Assembly (NCBI GenBank): GCA_965240325.2
Contig: OZ251224.1
Coordinates: forward strand, 2,480,001 to 2,544,000
Source: Rebecca billardiae RCC1528
Taxonomy: Eukaryota > Haptophyta
DNA: 64,000 bases
Direction: 5' to 3'
Under the pieces are notes generated by a model that worked only from the letters and a program-made list of their open reading frames with translations, had not been told where the DNA came from and made no database searches. Positions 1 through 10,561 of the stretch are shown one piece after another. Positions within the stretch are counted from its first letter, which is position 1. Each line of letters starts with the position of its first letter. Made by a program: the position numbers and the translations under genes.

Positions 1-4
1 CGTA

Positions 5-1280
5 CTAGTTATGGTATCAGAAGTCTGTCAACCACCGAACAGCAGTCACCTCCGCTGGCGGAGCTCGCTAATGAGCCATGCCTTTTGTAAACTAATACAC
101 TCGGCACTTGAACTGAGCTCCGCTGGCGGAGCTTCGGGGGCGCCGAATGCCATTCTTGATGACCCACCTGACTTGAACTGAGCTCCGCTGGCGGAGCGTC
201 GGTGGTCAGCGCCGTGTGTCATATCGGAGAAATAATGCTAAGCCTTTCAACGCATTCATACTCTGCTGTGCCACACATTCAACCTCCGCTGGCGGAGCTC
301 ACTGGCCTATTCGACTTGAACTGAGCTCCACTGGTGGAGCCTCGGCTGCGCCGAATGTCCTTAATCGATGACCCACTCTCGACTTGAGCTGAGCTCCCCT
401 GGCGGAGCTTTGGTGGCGCCGCATGTCATATTGGAGTAACGCGGAAGCGTCAACCGTAGTCATATCTATATTGAGACTCAACCTCCGCTGGCGGAGCTCG
501 CGGACCTACTAGTATTCAACTTTAACTGAGCTCCGCTGGCGGAGCCTCGGCTGTGTCGAATGTCCTTATCGATGGCCGACGTCTTGACTTGAGCTGAGCT
601 CCGCTGGCGGAGCTTTGGTGGCGCCGCATGCCATTTATGGGAATAATGTGAAGCCGTTAACCATAATCATATCCATATTGACACTCAACCTCCGCTGGCG
701 GAGCTCACGGACCTATTCGACTTGAGCTGAGCTCCACTGGCGGAGCTTTGGTGGCGCCGCATATCATATTGGAGTAATGCGAAGCCGTCAACCGTAATCA
801 TACGTATCCATATTGATACTCAACCTCCGCTGGCGGAGCTCACTGGCCTATTCGACTTGAACTGAGCTCCGCTGGCGGAGCCTCGGCTCCGCCGAATGTC
901 CTTATCGATGGCCCACGACTTGACTTGAGCTGAGCTCCGCTGGCGGAGCTTTGGTGGCGCCGCATGTCATATTGGAGTAATGCAAAGCCATTAACTACCG
1001 TAATCATATCCATATTGACACTCAACCTCCGCTGGCGGAGCTCGCGGGCCTATTCAACTTGAACTGAGCTCCGCTGGCGGAGCCTCGGCTGCGCCGAATG
1101 TCCTTATCGATGGCCCACGACTTGACTTGAGCTGAGCTCCGCTGGCGGAGCTTTGGTGGCGCCGAATGTCATATTGGAGTAATGCGAAGTCGTTAACCGT
1201 AATACTATCCATATTGACACTCAACCTCCGCTGGCGGAGCTCACGGGCCTATTCAACTTGAACTGAGCTCCGCTGGCGGA
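5..1280. repeat. Left outer arm: ~200-bp tandem units with 18-bp palindromes
   Basis: About six tandem units of roughly 200 bp; equivalent points fall near 300, 499, 716, 841 (a short unit), 1043 and 1242. Most units contain three copies of the imperfect palindrome AGCTCCGCTGGCGGAGCT, whose 8-bp arms are complementary around a TG centre. Between the palindromes lie conserved AT-richer spacers. The short open frames here (about 60 residues) are by-products of the repeat and do not look like genes. Confidence 0.85.
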
Positions 1281-2850
1281 GCCTCTGCTTGTGGTTTGCT
1301 GCAATTGGGGCTGGGCAGCCTGGGCTCAGCATGGGGCAGCTGTTCACAGCCCAGGCGGGGCGTCACCGCCTGTGAGCCGTCGGTGGGCAGGGCCGACGGC
1401 GTCGCAGAGCTCATGCGTGGGAGCAGCGCGTCGAGGAAGCGATCAAGGTCGAGAAGGAAGGGGCAAGCAGCAGGGGCTGCCTGTACGTTTGTACATGCCT
1501 CCACACCGGTGCACATCACCCTTGCTCACTGCAGTCGTGAACAGTGCTGCCACTCATCTCATCATCGCTCACCATGCAGTGACGGCCGAGCTGCGGCGAA
1601 CTCTCACAGGCACCGAACACGCATCGGCTGTGCCCGCTGGTGCTGGCATGCGCTGTCCTCTACTTGCTGTCGGACAGCAAGGAGACGGCACAGCCGCATC
1701 TGCGAGCGGGCGAGGTGATGCTGTCCAGTGTCCTCTGCTCAGCGAGGCTGAGAGGCTGAGCACGGATCACGGATAGTGAGCCCTGGTATCTCAACGCATC
1801 CAGGAGAGCAGTTGGTGCATGCCTGTGCTCAGACGTGCAGGACCAACCATCCGGTGCTGATTCAAGCACCCGCGCCAACAGCGGCGGCACTCAACTCCAC
1901 GCTGCTGATGCGGCCGCACAGCTGCAGGGATGGTACCACGGCGGGCGACGGCGGGCGCTGCAGCTGGCAGCTCGGTGGTGCCTGCCCGAGGGGCCTGGGC
2001 GCCGGGCGCACCGAGCGCGATGACGCCTCTCGCATCGCCCAGCGCGCTGGAGCCGCTGTCATCCGATGCTGCTGTGCCCGCGCCCAGCTTGGGCTGCAGC
2101 AGCTGCGCTCGACTCCGCGCCGAGTGCGGCGGCAGCAGCGGGGATGGTGCCACCGCGGGCTGCGGCAGGCGCTGCGGCTGGCAGCTCGGTGGTGCGCGCC
2201 CGATGGGCCTGGGCGCTGGGCACAGCGAGCGCGGTGACGCTGCTCGCCTCGCCCAGCGCGCTGGAGCCGCTGCCATCGCGCGCTGCGCTGCCCGCGCCCA
2301 GCTTGGGCTGCCGCAGCTGCACTCAACTCCTCGCCGAGTGCGGCGGCAGCAGCAGGGATGGTACCACGCGGGCGGCGGCTATCACTTTGGCTGGCAGCTC
2401 GGTGGTGCCTGCCCGAGGGGCCTGGGCGGTGGACGCACCGAGCGCGATGACGTTGCTCGCCTCGCCCAGCGCGCTGGAGCCGCTGCCATCCGGCGCTGCG
2501 GTGTCCGCGGCTCCGCGCCCCGCCGGGGCAGCTAGCTGTCACAGCTGGCAGCTGCGCTCGACTCCGCGCCAGTGGGAGGGATGATGCCTCGGCGGGTGGT
2601 GGCGGTCGATGCAGCTGGCAGCTCGGTGGTGCGCGCCCGAGGGGCGTGACCGGCCTAGGCAGCAGCAGCTGCGCTCGACTCCGCGCCGATTGTGGCTGCA
2701 GCAGCAGGGAAGGCGCCACTGGCTGCGGCGGAGGTGGATGCAGCGATCAGCTCGGTTGTGTGCGCGCGAGGGGCCTGGGCGGCAGACGCGCCCAATGCGG
2801 TGACGCCGATGCACGCGTCCGATATGCTGGCCAGCAGCAGCCGTTGTGAC
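1281..2850. repeat. Left inner arm: unique block plus ~214-bp tandem units
   Basis: Positions 1281-1900 are a non-tandem block matched in reverse at about 4570-5190. From about 1930 a GC-rich unit repeats; equivalent points at 1966, 2180, 2393 and 2617 give spacings of 214, 213 and 224 bp, and a degenerate unit follows to about 2850. A 214-bp period is not divisible by three, so a frame does not repeat from unit to unit. The long Ala/Arg/Ser-rich open frames on both strands therefore reflect composition. Confidence 0.75.
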
Positions 2851-3640
2851 ACTTCTTCCGCCGGCTGACGGCAGCAGGCGGTACCATCGGTCACATTGGT
2901 GAATTCGATCGGGGAGAACCCGGCAGGCCTCAGCCCCGGACACTGCTGCCTGCCAATGACCTGTGAGGGCCGCAGGCCTTCCGGGGCACGGGGGCCGCTG
3001 CGGTCAGCTCTTTGAGCTAGCCCGGCGCCGGGCGCGCGAACAAGTACGGCCCGGCGTCGGTGAGGCCGAGCAAGGCGCGCCGAAGTGCCGCGGCCCAGAT
3101 CTCAGCGCACGCATCATCAGTACTACGACATCACTGCGCCGCGGATATGCATCAGATAGCGCGACTGATGATGATGATGCGCCGCGCGCTCCCCGCTGAC
3201 CGGAGCCCGACTACGAGTAGCAGGCGCGCATGATCTGAGCTGAGTACGTAAGTAGCCCGTGTCATCCAGTGGCGGTGTCACACTTATGTGACTCAGGAGT
3301 CGGAGGAGTCGTTATCGTCATATCGTCATCATCATCATGAAGACGCGCAATAAAACGGTCATCAGGCGGACCTGCGCTACCATACGCCGTCAATGTAATG
3401 CTGAGGGCGAGGCCGGCAGCGTAGTCGTAACCTACGACTACTACGTACAGAAAAAAGTATAGCGCCATCATAAGAAGAGTAGCTGCGTGTGACTCGTCAC
3501 CGCGTTCTCAAAACTCCTGCGCTGCTGATCGGGACTCGGACGTACGCCGTCTTAAGCCTATATACCGGCGTGCGGTCGCAAGTCAATTCACGCGGCCCCT
3601 GCGACTCAGCGGCTCACTCACCTGGCTCATACGCAGCAAC
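2851..3640. other. Central loop of the foldback element
   Basis: Non-palindromic spacer between the two arms. It has mixed composition with short GATGAT-type runs near 3165-3180 and 3325-3340. No frame resembling a transposase, helicase or reverse transcriptase was found; the longest frames are under 105 codons and unremarkable. Confidence 0.5.
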
Positions 3641-5190
3641 CGAGCAGTCACGGAGATCTGAGCAGCAGCTGTTAATTACCAGCCTGCTGCTGCTGCTGCC
3701 TGCGGCCGCACGCGGCGTGGAGTCGAGCGCACAGTCCGCAGCTGCCCGAACGGTTCAGCAGCATCAAATGGCAGCGGCTCGAGCGTGATAGGGGAAGCGA
3801 GGGGCGTCAGCTCGCTCGGCGCGTCCGTCGCCCAGGCCCCTTGGGCAGGCACCGTCGAGCTACCAGCTGCAGCGACTGCCGCCGCTCGCCGTGGTACAAT
3901 CCCTGCTGCTGCCGCCGCACGGGTGCGGAGTCGAGCGCACCTCGTGCTGCTCCGGCTGGGCGCGGACACCGCAGCGCCGGATGGCAAACGGCTCCAGCGC
4001 GCTGGGCGAGGCGAGCAACGTCACCGCGCTCGGTGCGTCCACCGCCCAGGCCCCTCGGGCAGGCACCACCGAGCTGCCAGCCAAAGTGATAGCCGCCGCC
4101 CGACGTGGCAACATCCCTGCTGCCACCGCACTCGGCGCGGAGTCGAGCGCAGCTGCGGCAGCCCACGCTCGACGCGGGCACAGCAGCGCCCGGTGGCAGC
4201 GGCTCCAGCGCGCTGGGCGAGGCGAGCAACGTCACCGCGCTCGCTGCACCCAGCGCCCAGGCCCCTCGGGCGCGCACCACCGAGCTGCCAGCTGCAGCGC
4301 CTGCCGCAGCCCGCGGTGGCACCATCCCCGCTGCTGCCGCCGCACTCGGCGCGGAGTCGAGCGCAGCTGCTGCAGCCCAAGCTGGGCGCGGGCACAGCAG
4401 CGTCGGATGACAGCGGCTCCAGCGCGCTGGGCGATGCGAGAGGCGTCATCGCGCTCGGTGCGCCCGGCGCCCAGGCCCCTCGGGCAGGCACCACCGAGCT
4501 GCCAGCTGCAGCGCCCGCCGTCGCCCGCCGTGGTACCATCCCTGCAGCTGTGCGGCCGCATCAGCAGCGTGGAGTTGAGTGCCGCCGCTGTTGGCGCGGG
4601 TGCTTGAATCAGCACCGGATGGTTGGTCCTGCACGTCTGAGCACAGGCATGCACCAACTGCTCTCCTGGATGCGTTGAGATACCAGGGCTCACTATCCGT
4701 GATCCGTGCTCAGCCTCTCAGCCTCGCTGAGCAGAGGACACTGGACAGCATCACCTCGCCCGCTCGCAGATGCGGCTGTGCCGTCTCCTTGCTGTCCGAC
4801 AGCAAGTAGAGGACAGCGCATGCCAGCACCAGCGGGCACAGCCGATGCGTGTTCGGTGCCTGTGAGAGTTCGCCGCAGCTCGGCCGTCACTGCATGGTGA
4901 GCGATGATGAGATGAGTGGCAGCACTGTTCACGACTGCAGTGAGCAAGGGTGATGTGCACCGGTGTGGAGGCATGTACAAACGTACAGGCAGCCCCTGCT
5001 GCTTGCCCCTTCCTTCTCGACCTTGATCGCTTCCTCGACGCGCTGCTCCCACGCATGAGCTCTGCGACGCCGTCGGCCCTGCCCACCGACGGCTCACAGG
5101 CGGTGACGCCCCGCCTGGGCTGTGAACAGCTGCCCCATGCTGAGCCCAGGCTGCCCAGCCCCAATTGCAGCAAACCACAAGCAGAGGCTC
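3641..5190. repeat. Right inner arm of the foldback element
   Basis: Reverse complement of the left inner arm. Equivalent points of the ~212-bp unit occur near 3855, 4066, 4279 and 4490, followed by the non-tandem block up to about 5190. The block nearest the outer array is almost identical to its partner (the frames of 161, 153, 140, 88 and 76 residues recur exactly or nearly so). The units nearest the loop have diverged. Confidence 0.75.
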
Positions 5191-6871
5191 CGCCAGCGGA
5201 GCTCAGTTCAAGTTGAATACGTCCGTGAGCTCCGCCAGCGGAGGTTGAGTGTCAATATGGATAGTATTACGGTTAACGACTTCGCATTACTCCAATATGA
5301 CATTCGGCGCCACCAAAGCTCCGCCAGCGGAGCTCAGCTCAAGTCAAGTCGTGGGCCAGATGTCGATAAGGACATTCGGCGCAGCCGAGGCTCCGCCAGC
5401 GGAGCTCAGTTCAAGTTGAATAGGCCCGCGAGCTCCGCCAGCGGAGGTTGAGTGTCAATATGGATATGATTACGGTAGTTAACGGCGTTGCATTACTCCA
5501 ATATGACATGCGGCGCCACCAAAGCTCCGCCAGCGGAGCTCAGCTCAAGTCAAGTGGGCCATCGATAAGGACATTCGGCGCAGCCGAGGCTCCGCCAGCG
5601 GAGCTCAGTTCAAGTTGAATAGGCCCGCGAGCTCCGCCAGTGGAGGTTGAGTGTCAATATGGATATGATTACGGTAGTTAACGGCGTTGCATTACTCCAA
5701 TATGACATGCGGCGCCACCAAAGCTCCGCCAGCGGAGCTCAGCTCAAGTCAAGTGGGCCATCGATAAGGACATTCGGCGGAGCCGAGGCTCCGCCAGCGG
5801 AGCTCAGTTCAAGTTGAATAGGCCCGCGAGCTCCGCCAGCGGAGGTTGAGTGTCAATATGGATATGATTACGGTAGTTAGCGGCTTTGCATTACTACAAT
5901 ATGACATGCGGCGCCACCAAAGCTCCGCCAGCGGAGCTCAGCTCAAGTCAAGACGTGGGCCATCGATAAGGACATTCGGCGGAGCCGAGGCTCCGCCAGC
6001 GGAGCTCAGTTCAAGTCGAATAGGTCCGTGAGCTCCGCCAGCGGAGGTTGAGTATCAATATGGATATATGATTACGGTTGACGGCTTCGCATTACTCCAA
6101 TATGATATGCGGCGCCACCAAAGCTCCGCCAGCGGAGCTCAGCTCAAGTCGAATAGGTCCGTGAGCTCCGCCAGCGGAGGTTGAGTGTCAATATGGATAT
6201 GATTATGGTTAACGGCTTCACATTATTCCCATAAATGGCATGCGGCGCCACCAAAGCTCCGCCAGCGGAGCTCAGCTCAAGTCAAGACGTCGGCCATCGA
6301 TAAGGACATTCGACACAGCCGAGGCTCCGCCAGCGGAGCTCAGTTAAAGTTGAATACTAGTAGGTCCGCTAGCTCCGCCAGCGGAGGTTGAGTCTCAATA
6401 TAGATATGACTACGGTTGACGCTTCCGCGTTACTCCAATATGGCATGCGGCGCCACCAAAGCTCCGCCAGGGGAGCTCAGCTCAAGTCGAGAGTGGGTCA
6501 TCGATTAAGGACATTAGGACATTCGGCGCAGCCGAGGCTCCACCAGTGGAGCTCAGTTCAAGTCGAATAGGCCAGTGAGCTCCGCCAGCGGAGGTTGAAT
6601 GTGTGGCACGACAGCAGAGTATGAATGCGTTGAAAGGCTTAGCATTATTTCTCCAATATGACACACGGCGCTGACCACCGACGCTCCGCCAGCGGAGCTC
6701 AGTTCAAGTCAGGTGGGTCATCAAGAATGGCATTCGGCGCCCCCGAAGCTCCGCCAGCGGAGCTCAGTTCAAGTGCCGAGTGTATTAGTTTACAAAGGCA
6801 TGGCTCATTAGCGAGCTCCACCAGCGGAGGTGACTGCTGTTCGGTGGTTGACAGACTTCTGGTATAACTAG
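5191..6871. repeat. Right outer arm: expanded ~200-bp tandem array
   Basis: Inverted counterpart of 5-1280 with about eight units instead of six; equivalent points fall near 5240, 5445, 5645, 5845, 6050, 6180, 6385 and 6590. The palindrome reads AGCTCCGCCAGCGGAGCT on this strand. Two consecutive units around 5460-5840 are nearly identical, which suggests recent amplification in this arm. The end at about 6871 mirrors the left end near position 5. Confidence 0.8.
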
Positions 6872-7073
6872 TTTGTTGTGTCAATCCTGCAAGTGCAAGC
6901 GGCCAGGCTCCGCCAGCGGAGCATTCCATGCTCCGCCAGCGGGGATTTTTCGTGGCCACAAAAATCTCCGCCGGCGGAGGGTCTGGGTCTTGCCCGATGC
7001 TCCGCTGGCGGGGATTTTTTGTAGTGACTGCCCTGCCTCAGGGCAGATTAGCACCACTGCACTGAGCACCAGC
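6872..7073 (+). promoter_or_regulatory. RRP43 upstream region carrying palindrome relics
   Basis: The 200 bp between the foldback end and the RRP43 start codon hold four more CTCCGC-centre-GCGGAG type palindromes (near 6908, 6931, 6966 and 7001). Two run into a GGGGATTTTT segment. They resemble the repeat core but sit outside the symmetrical element. Promoter identity is inferred from position; no TATA box is evident. Confidence 0.4.
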
Positions 7074-8060
7074 ATGGCGGCCGAAGCCCCGGCGGCCACG
7101 TCGCTGCTGATCTCGGCCGAGGCCCTCGAGCGCCTCAGCCCGCAGGAGTACTACGGCCGCTACCTCGAGAGCGGCCTGCGCCCCGACGGCCGCTCCCTCG
7201 GAGAAGCGCGCCAGGCGACGCTCGCCACCTCGGTCGTGCGCACGGCGATCGGCTCGGCGAGCGTGCGGCTCGGACGCACCTGCGTGATCGCCGGCGTCAC
7301 GTGCGAGGCGCTGGTGGTGGCGGGCAAGGGCAGCGACGACTCGGGCGAAGTGCACGTGCACTTTGAGGCGCCTGGGCTCTCTGGCATGCGGCTGCGCGCG
7401 CCCACAGCCGCGGATGGCGTCGAGGGCTGGCTGCAGCAAATCCTGGCGCGTGCGCGCGTGCTCGCGCCACACGCGCTCCGGATCACGCCGGAGGCGGCGG
7501 CGTGGGCGCTGCACGTGGACGTGTACTGCCTCGAGCACGACGGCAACATCCTGGACGCGGCGCTGCTCGCCGCCCTCGCCGCGCTCAAGGATACCCGCCT
7601 CCCGCCGGCACGGTACGACGAGAGCAACGCGCGTGTGCTGGTGGGCGCGGCCGCGACCGACGGCCAGCCGGTCGATCCAATGGCGGGCGCGCGCCTCGAG
7701 CTGATCGCGTGCCCGCTCCCGCTCACCCTCGTCCGCGCGCTTCGCTGCACGCTCGCCGACCCGAGCGCCGACGAAGAAGCCTTTGCCGAGGCGCGCATCA
7801 CCGTCGTCGTGGACAGCGTCACCTCGGAGGTGGCCGTGCACAAGCCTGGCGGCGCGCCGCTCACAGATGACGAGCTGCGCGCATGCATCAACGCATCGCG
7901 GGCGCGCGCGGATGTGCTCGCCAAGCTGATGCAGGACGCGCTCCGCGCGGCTGCGACGGCGGCTCCTGAGGGCGACGCAGTGGCCGTGCCCGCCTCATCG
8001 GCGGCGAAGAATAAGCGCCGTCGGGATTCAGGCAATGCAGGTGGCCCCACGCCCACGTGA
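7074..8060 (+). CDS. RRP43: Exosome complex component RRP43 (EXOSC8-like)
   Basis: Single-exon gene for a 328-residue protein of the RNase PH fold. RRP43 is one of the six ring subunits of the eukaryotic RNA exosome, which processes and degrades RNA in nucleus and cytoplasm; the ring subunit itself is normally non-catalytic. Family signatures are plain: an N-terminal helix leading to RPDGR (residues 36-40), a central block with YCLEHDGNILDAALLAALAAL character, and a C-terminal block with VHKPGGAPLTDDEL. The family is usually about 270-300 residues; the excess is a low-complexity tail ending in a basic KNKRRR stretch that could be a nuclear localisation signal. The open frame extends upstream to 6873, but those residues come from the palindrome repeat and the family match begins after Met at 7074. 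It is convergent with NUP35. Confidence 0.9.
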   Translation: MAAEAPAATSLLISAEALERLSPQEYYGRYLESGLRPDGRSLGEARQATLATSVVRTAIGSASVRLGRTCVIAGVTCEALVVAGKGSDDSGEVHVHFEAPGLSGMRLRAPTAADGVEGWLQQILARARVLAPHALRITPEAAAWALHVDVYCLEHDGNILDAALLAALAALKDTRLPPARYDESNARVLVGAAATDGQPVDPMAGARLELIACPLPLTLVRALRCTLADPSADEEAFAEARITVVVDSVTSEVAVHKPGGAPLTDDELRACINASRARADVLAKLMQDALRAAATAAPEGDAVAVPASSAAKNKRRRDSGNAGGPTPT

Positions 8061-8562
8061 CGACCCGGCCCTGACATTCACGGAGCCACATTGAGACTCT
8101 GGGTCTGACGCAGCCAAGCTCAGAGTGTGCCACTTGGGGAGTCCCATGATTGCGGCCAGACGGCTCGTCACTGCATCCATACAGTGGCGCGCATCAGTAG
8201 TGAGTGTCACCGTCCGGGCGGACGAACTCACGAACTTCTGCCTGCTCAGTCCGGTCAACAACCGATCCGACAGCCGCCGTGCCTACTGCCCCGCGGTTCG
8301 GTCATCAAGTACTAATAGCAGTATTTGTGACGAGCGCCTTGAAGTACATCAGCGTCGCAGACGTCGAGTTTGGCGTGTCGCTCGACTTCTTTCGGAGCCC
8401 GCACTCCACAGCCTCCGGAAGAAGGCGCCAGAACGCGGCAGAGTGCGCGAATTCGTGGGCTACTTGCACTTTACGCACAAATTCGGGCCACGGGGCGCAC
8501 GATGGCGGCTGCCTGACACCGCCGCGTCGTCGCATCGAATTCGATGGCTCGGGCTTCGGTTG

Positions 8563-8595
<33 letters not shown>

Positions 8596-9116
8596 CAGAG
8601 ACGGGCCGCGAGCATCACCGTATATATATATATAGTGAGCTTGCTATAGTGCTACTGGCGTGATTCAATCTGAGCGTACGCAGTGACGACCAGCTTCAAA
8701 GTGAGTGAGTGACTGAGGCACGCGGGATCGGGGACGGGAGTGACGCCTCATGAATGACGCCGGATGACGCGGGAGCCGCCAGCACTGCGTGCCTATGTCC
8801 GAATTATATATATGCGATATGCGCTACATATACGACTACTAGCGGTACTTGACTCTTGAGTCATACTCATAATCATTCTCTTGAGCCTTGAGGCCGCAGA
8901 TCAGCTGATCAGCAGATGACGATGGCCAAGATTTCACTAATCAGGTGCCGCCTATAGCTGCTAGCATGCGTAGCAGATGATGACTCATCAGTGGCATTGA
9001 CTGTCTGATACAGTAAGCTACGGCAGGCACCCTCTTGACCGCATACAGTAGGCCATAGCCAGGCAGCAGGCTCCCGAACAGCGAGGTAGGCAGGATGCTC
9101 ATCCGCGCCACTGGTC
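8061..9116. other. Intergenic region between convergent RRP43 and NUP35
   Basis: No supported gene. It contains a 30-base C homopolymer (8567-8596), a short TA run near 8619-8633 and AT-richer DNA to 8900. The open frames (up to 174 codons, running through the poly-C as prolines) have no recognisable content. It should hold the 3' ends of both flanking genes. Confidence 0.6.
8567..8596 (+). repeat. Poly-C tract (30 bases)
   Basis: Uninterrupted run of 30 cytosines, G-quadruplex-capable on the minus strand. Its length is likely variable and subject to sequencing error. Confidence 0.9.
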
Positions 9117-10312
9117 TCACCAGCCAAAGACGTACTCGGTGACGCGCAGCCATAACCCGCCGAGCCCTGAGTACGGCTGCGCGGCGGTGCGTGCCGGCAC
9201 GCCCGCGTGCTGCGACACAGACGGCCGTGCCTCGAGGCGCGTGCTGAGCGCAGGGCGCGTCGGCGCGAGCCACGCCGTCTGCTTGACGGCCGTGCTGCCT
9301 CCTATCAAGTCGGATGGCGGGCTCGCGCCGCGCGGGTGGATCCCACGCAGCACGCCGATCATCGAGCCGCTCACGACACGGCCGTTCTTAGCCAGCGCCT
9401 CCTCCTGCTCCAGCTGCGAGCCAAACCTGCGCGTGCGCGCCGCAGCGCGGTGTGCGCGTGGCGGCGCGGGCCGCCACGTGAGCCGCACGCGCGGGCGCGG
9501 GCACGGGCGCGCGCGCGCGCGCACAGCCGCACCTGACGTAGACCCAGTTGCCGCCGCCCTGCCGGTGCGCGAGCATGGCGCCGCTCGACGGCTGCAGCTC
9601 TCGGAGCACCAGAGCGAGCACGTCCGGCATGAAGCCAAAGACCGTCACCCAGAACGCGTCCTCAGGGGCGGGCGTGGCCGCCTCGGGGCCGTCGGCGCCG
9701 GCCGAGCCGCGCAGGCTGTGCGCGAGGATGTGGGTGGGCGCACGGGACGCGCGGCGCGCGTGAGCGAGCACGCGCGCGCGCGCGCTCGCAACGCGCCGCG
9801 GCTGCGCACCCGAGGGGCCCGGTGGGCGGCTGCTGCGCTCCGCCCTCGTTCTGGTGCGCGTCCGCCTCGGGGCGAGCGTCGGGCCCGAGCGTTGCGGCGC
9901 CGCGATCGTCGAGCATGCTCACCAGCGGAGGCGCGTCCTGCGCCTCCGCATGCGCCGGACCGCTGTGCAGCATGCCGCCGTCCGCGCCCGGCCTCGGCGC
10001 GGCCCCGGCACCAAAACCAAACGGGGACGGCTGCGGCTCGCGCGAGGGCTGGCGGAAGCCGTAGTCGCCGGCGGAGCCGAAGCGCGAGGCGGGCGTGGCC
10101 GCACTGTTCGCACGCGGCATCGCCGAGGGCAGCAGGAACGACGTCCATGGATCGCTGCCGGGCATATCGCCCGCACGCGTGAAGGAGCCGGAGCCGAAGA
10201 GGTTGCCGCCCTGCGGCGGCCGCTCGGCGCCAGAGCCTGGCTGGCCAAAGTGCACGGCGGGAGGTGTGAATGGCGACTGCCCGGGGTAGGAGCCCATGCC
10301 GATCGCCGCCAC
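9117..10312 (-). CDS. NUP35: Nucleoporin Nup35/Nup53 (MPPN domain), three exons
   Basis: Exons on the minus strand are 10312-9810, 9715-9533 and 9426-9117, giving 331 residues. Introns of 94 and 106 bp begin GTGCGC and GTGCGG and end in CAG; both interrupt in phase 2 and splicing restores one frame. Nup35/53 is a membrane-associated scaffold nucleoporin. The MPPN RRM-like domain starts at EDAFWVTVFGF (186-196), continues through NWVYV (about 224-228) and ends with EEALAKNGR...MIGVL (about 238-255), where this family dimerises. The last residues, VTEYVFGW, match the conserved amphipathic C-terminal helix that binds the nuclear membrane. The N-terminal part is Gly/Pro/Phe-rich with FG dipeptides, as expected. 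It is divergent from the helicase gene and 249 bp from it. Confidence 0.88.
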
Positions 10313-10561
10313 CTGCCCAGTCTAGGGCTTGGCGGTGCGTACCCGGCGTCGCGGCCACGACGTTCGCGCGCGTGCGCTGTCGAGTGCGGCTCTCGTCGCG
10401 GCGTTGGCGCTTTTCAATTCACCAGGATTTCCGATTTCGGGCTTTCGATCGGCACGATGGCGGCGGCGGAACCTGACGAAGCAGGCTCATCAATCCACCC
10501 AAGCACAGCCGTTTGACCTCGCCCCACGCCGCTGGCGAGCGGCGGGCCGCGCGTCGCGATC
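10313..10561. promoter_or_regulatory. Divergent promoter region NUP35 / helicase
   Basis: 249 bp between the two start codons on opposite strands, so it must contain both 5' flanks. No TATA box or clear motif is visible. A slightly AT-richer patch lies at 10405-10440. Confidence 0.5.

Larger units (their letters stand above)
5..6871. mobile_element. Giant foldback-like inverted repeat element
   Basis: The sequence from about 5 to 2850 is repeated in reverse complement from about 3640 to 6871. Matching segments have a constant coordinate sum of 6469 in the inner arms (for example 1253-1519 with 4950-5216, and 1776-2237 with 4232-4693). In the outer arms the sum is about 6870, because the right arm carries about 400 bp (two tandem units) more. 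Each arm has an outer tandem array of ~200-bp units and an inner array of ~214-bp units, separated by about 0.6 kb of near-identical non-tandem sequence. The central loop is about 0.8 kb. This layout, long inverted repeats made of tandem repeats around a loop, is that of foldback elements. No transposase-like frame was seen, so mobility is inferred. The left end lies at the window edge and may continue outward. Confidence 0.75.

Noticed and set aside
5-1280. CRISPR-like regular direct repeats
   Set aside because: Units are ~200 bp, repeated throughout with no unique spacers, mirrored in an inverted arm, and the host is a eukaryote.
1862-2719. 285-codon minus-strand frame in the inner repeat, and similar 150-300 codon frames in both arms
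   Set aside because: They run through ~214-bp repeats whose frame shifts each unit, are mirrored on the opposite strand and arm, and are Ala/Arg/Ser-rich with no domain.
6873-7073. N-terminal extension of RRP43
   Set aside because: The open frame upstream is made of palindrome repeat, and the family alignment starts after Met at 7074.
8125-8649. 174-codon frame downstream of RRP43
   Set aside because: It runs through the poly-C tract as prolines and has no conserved content.
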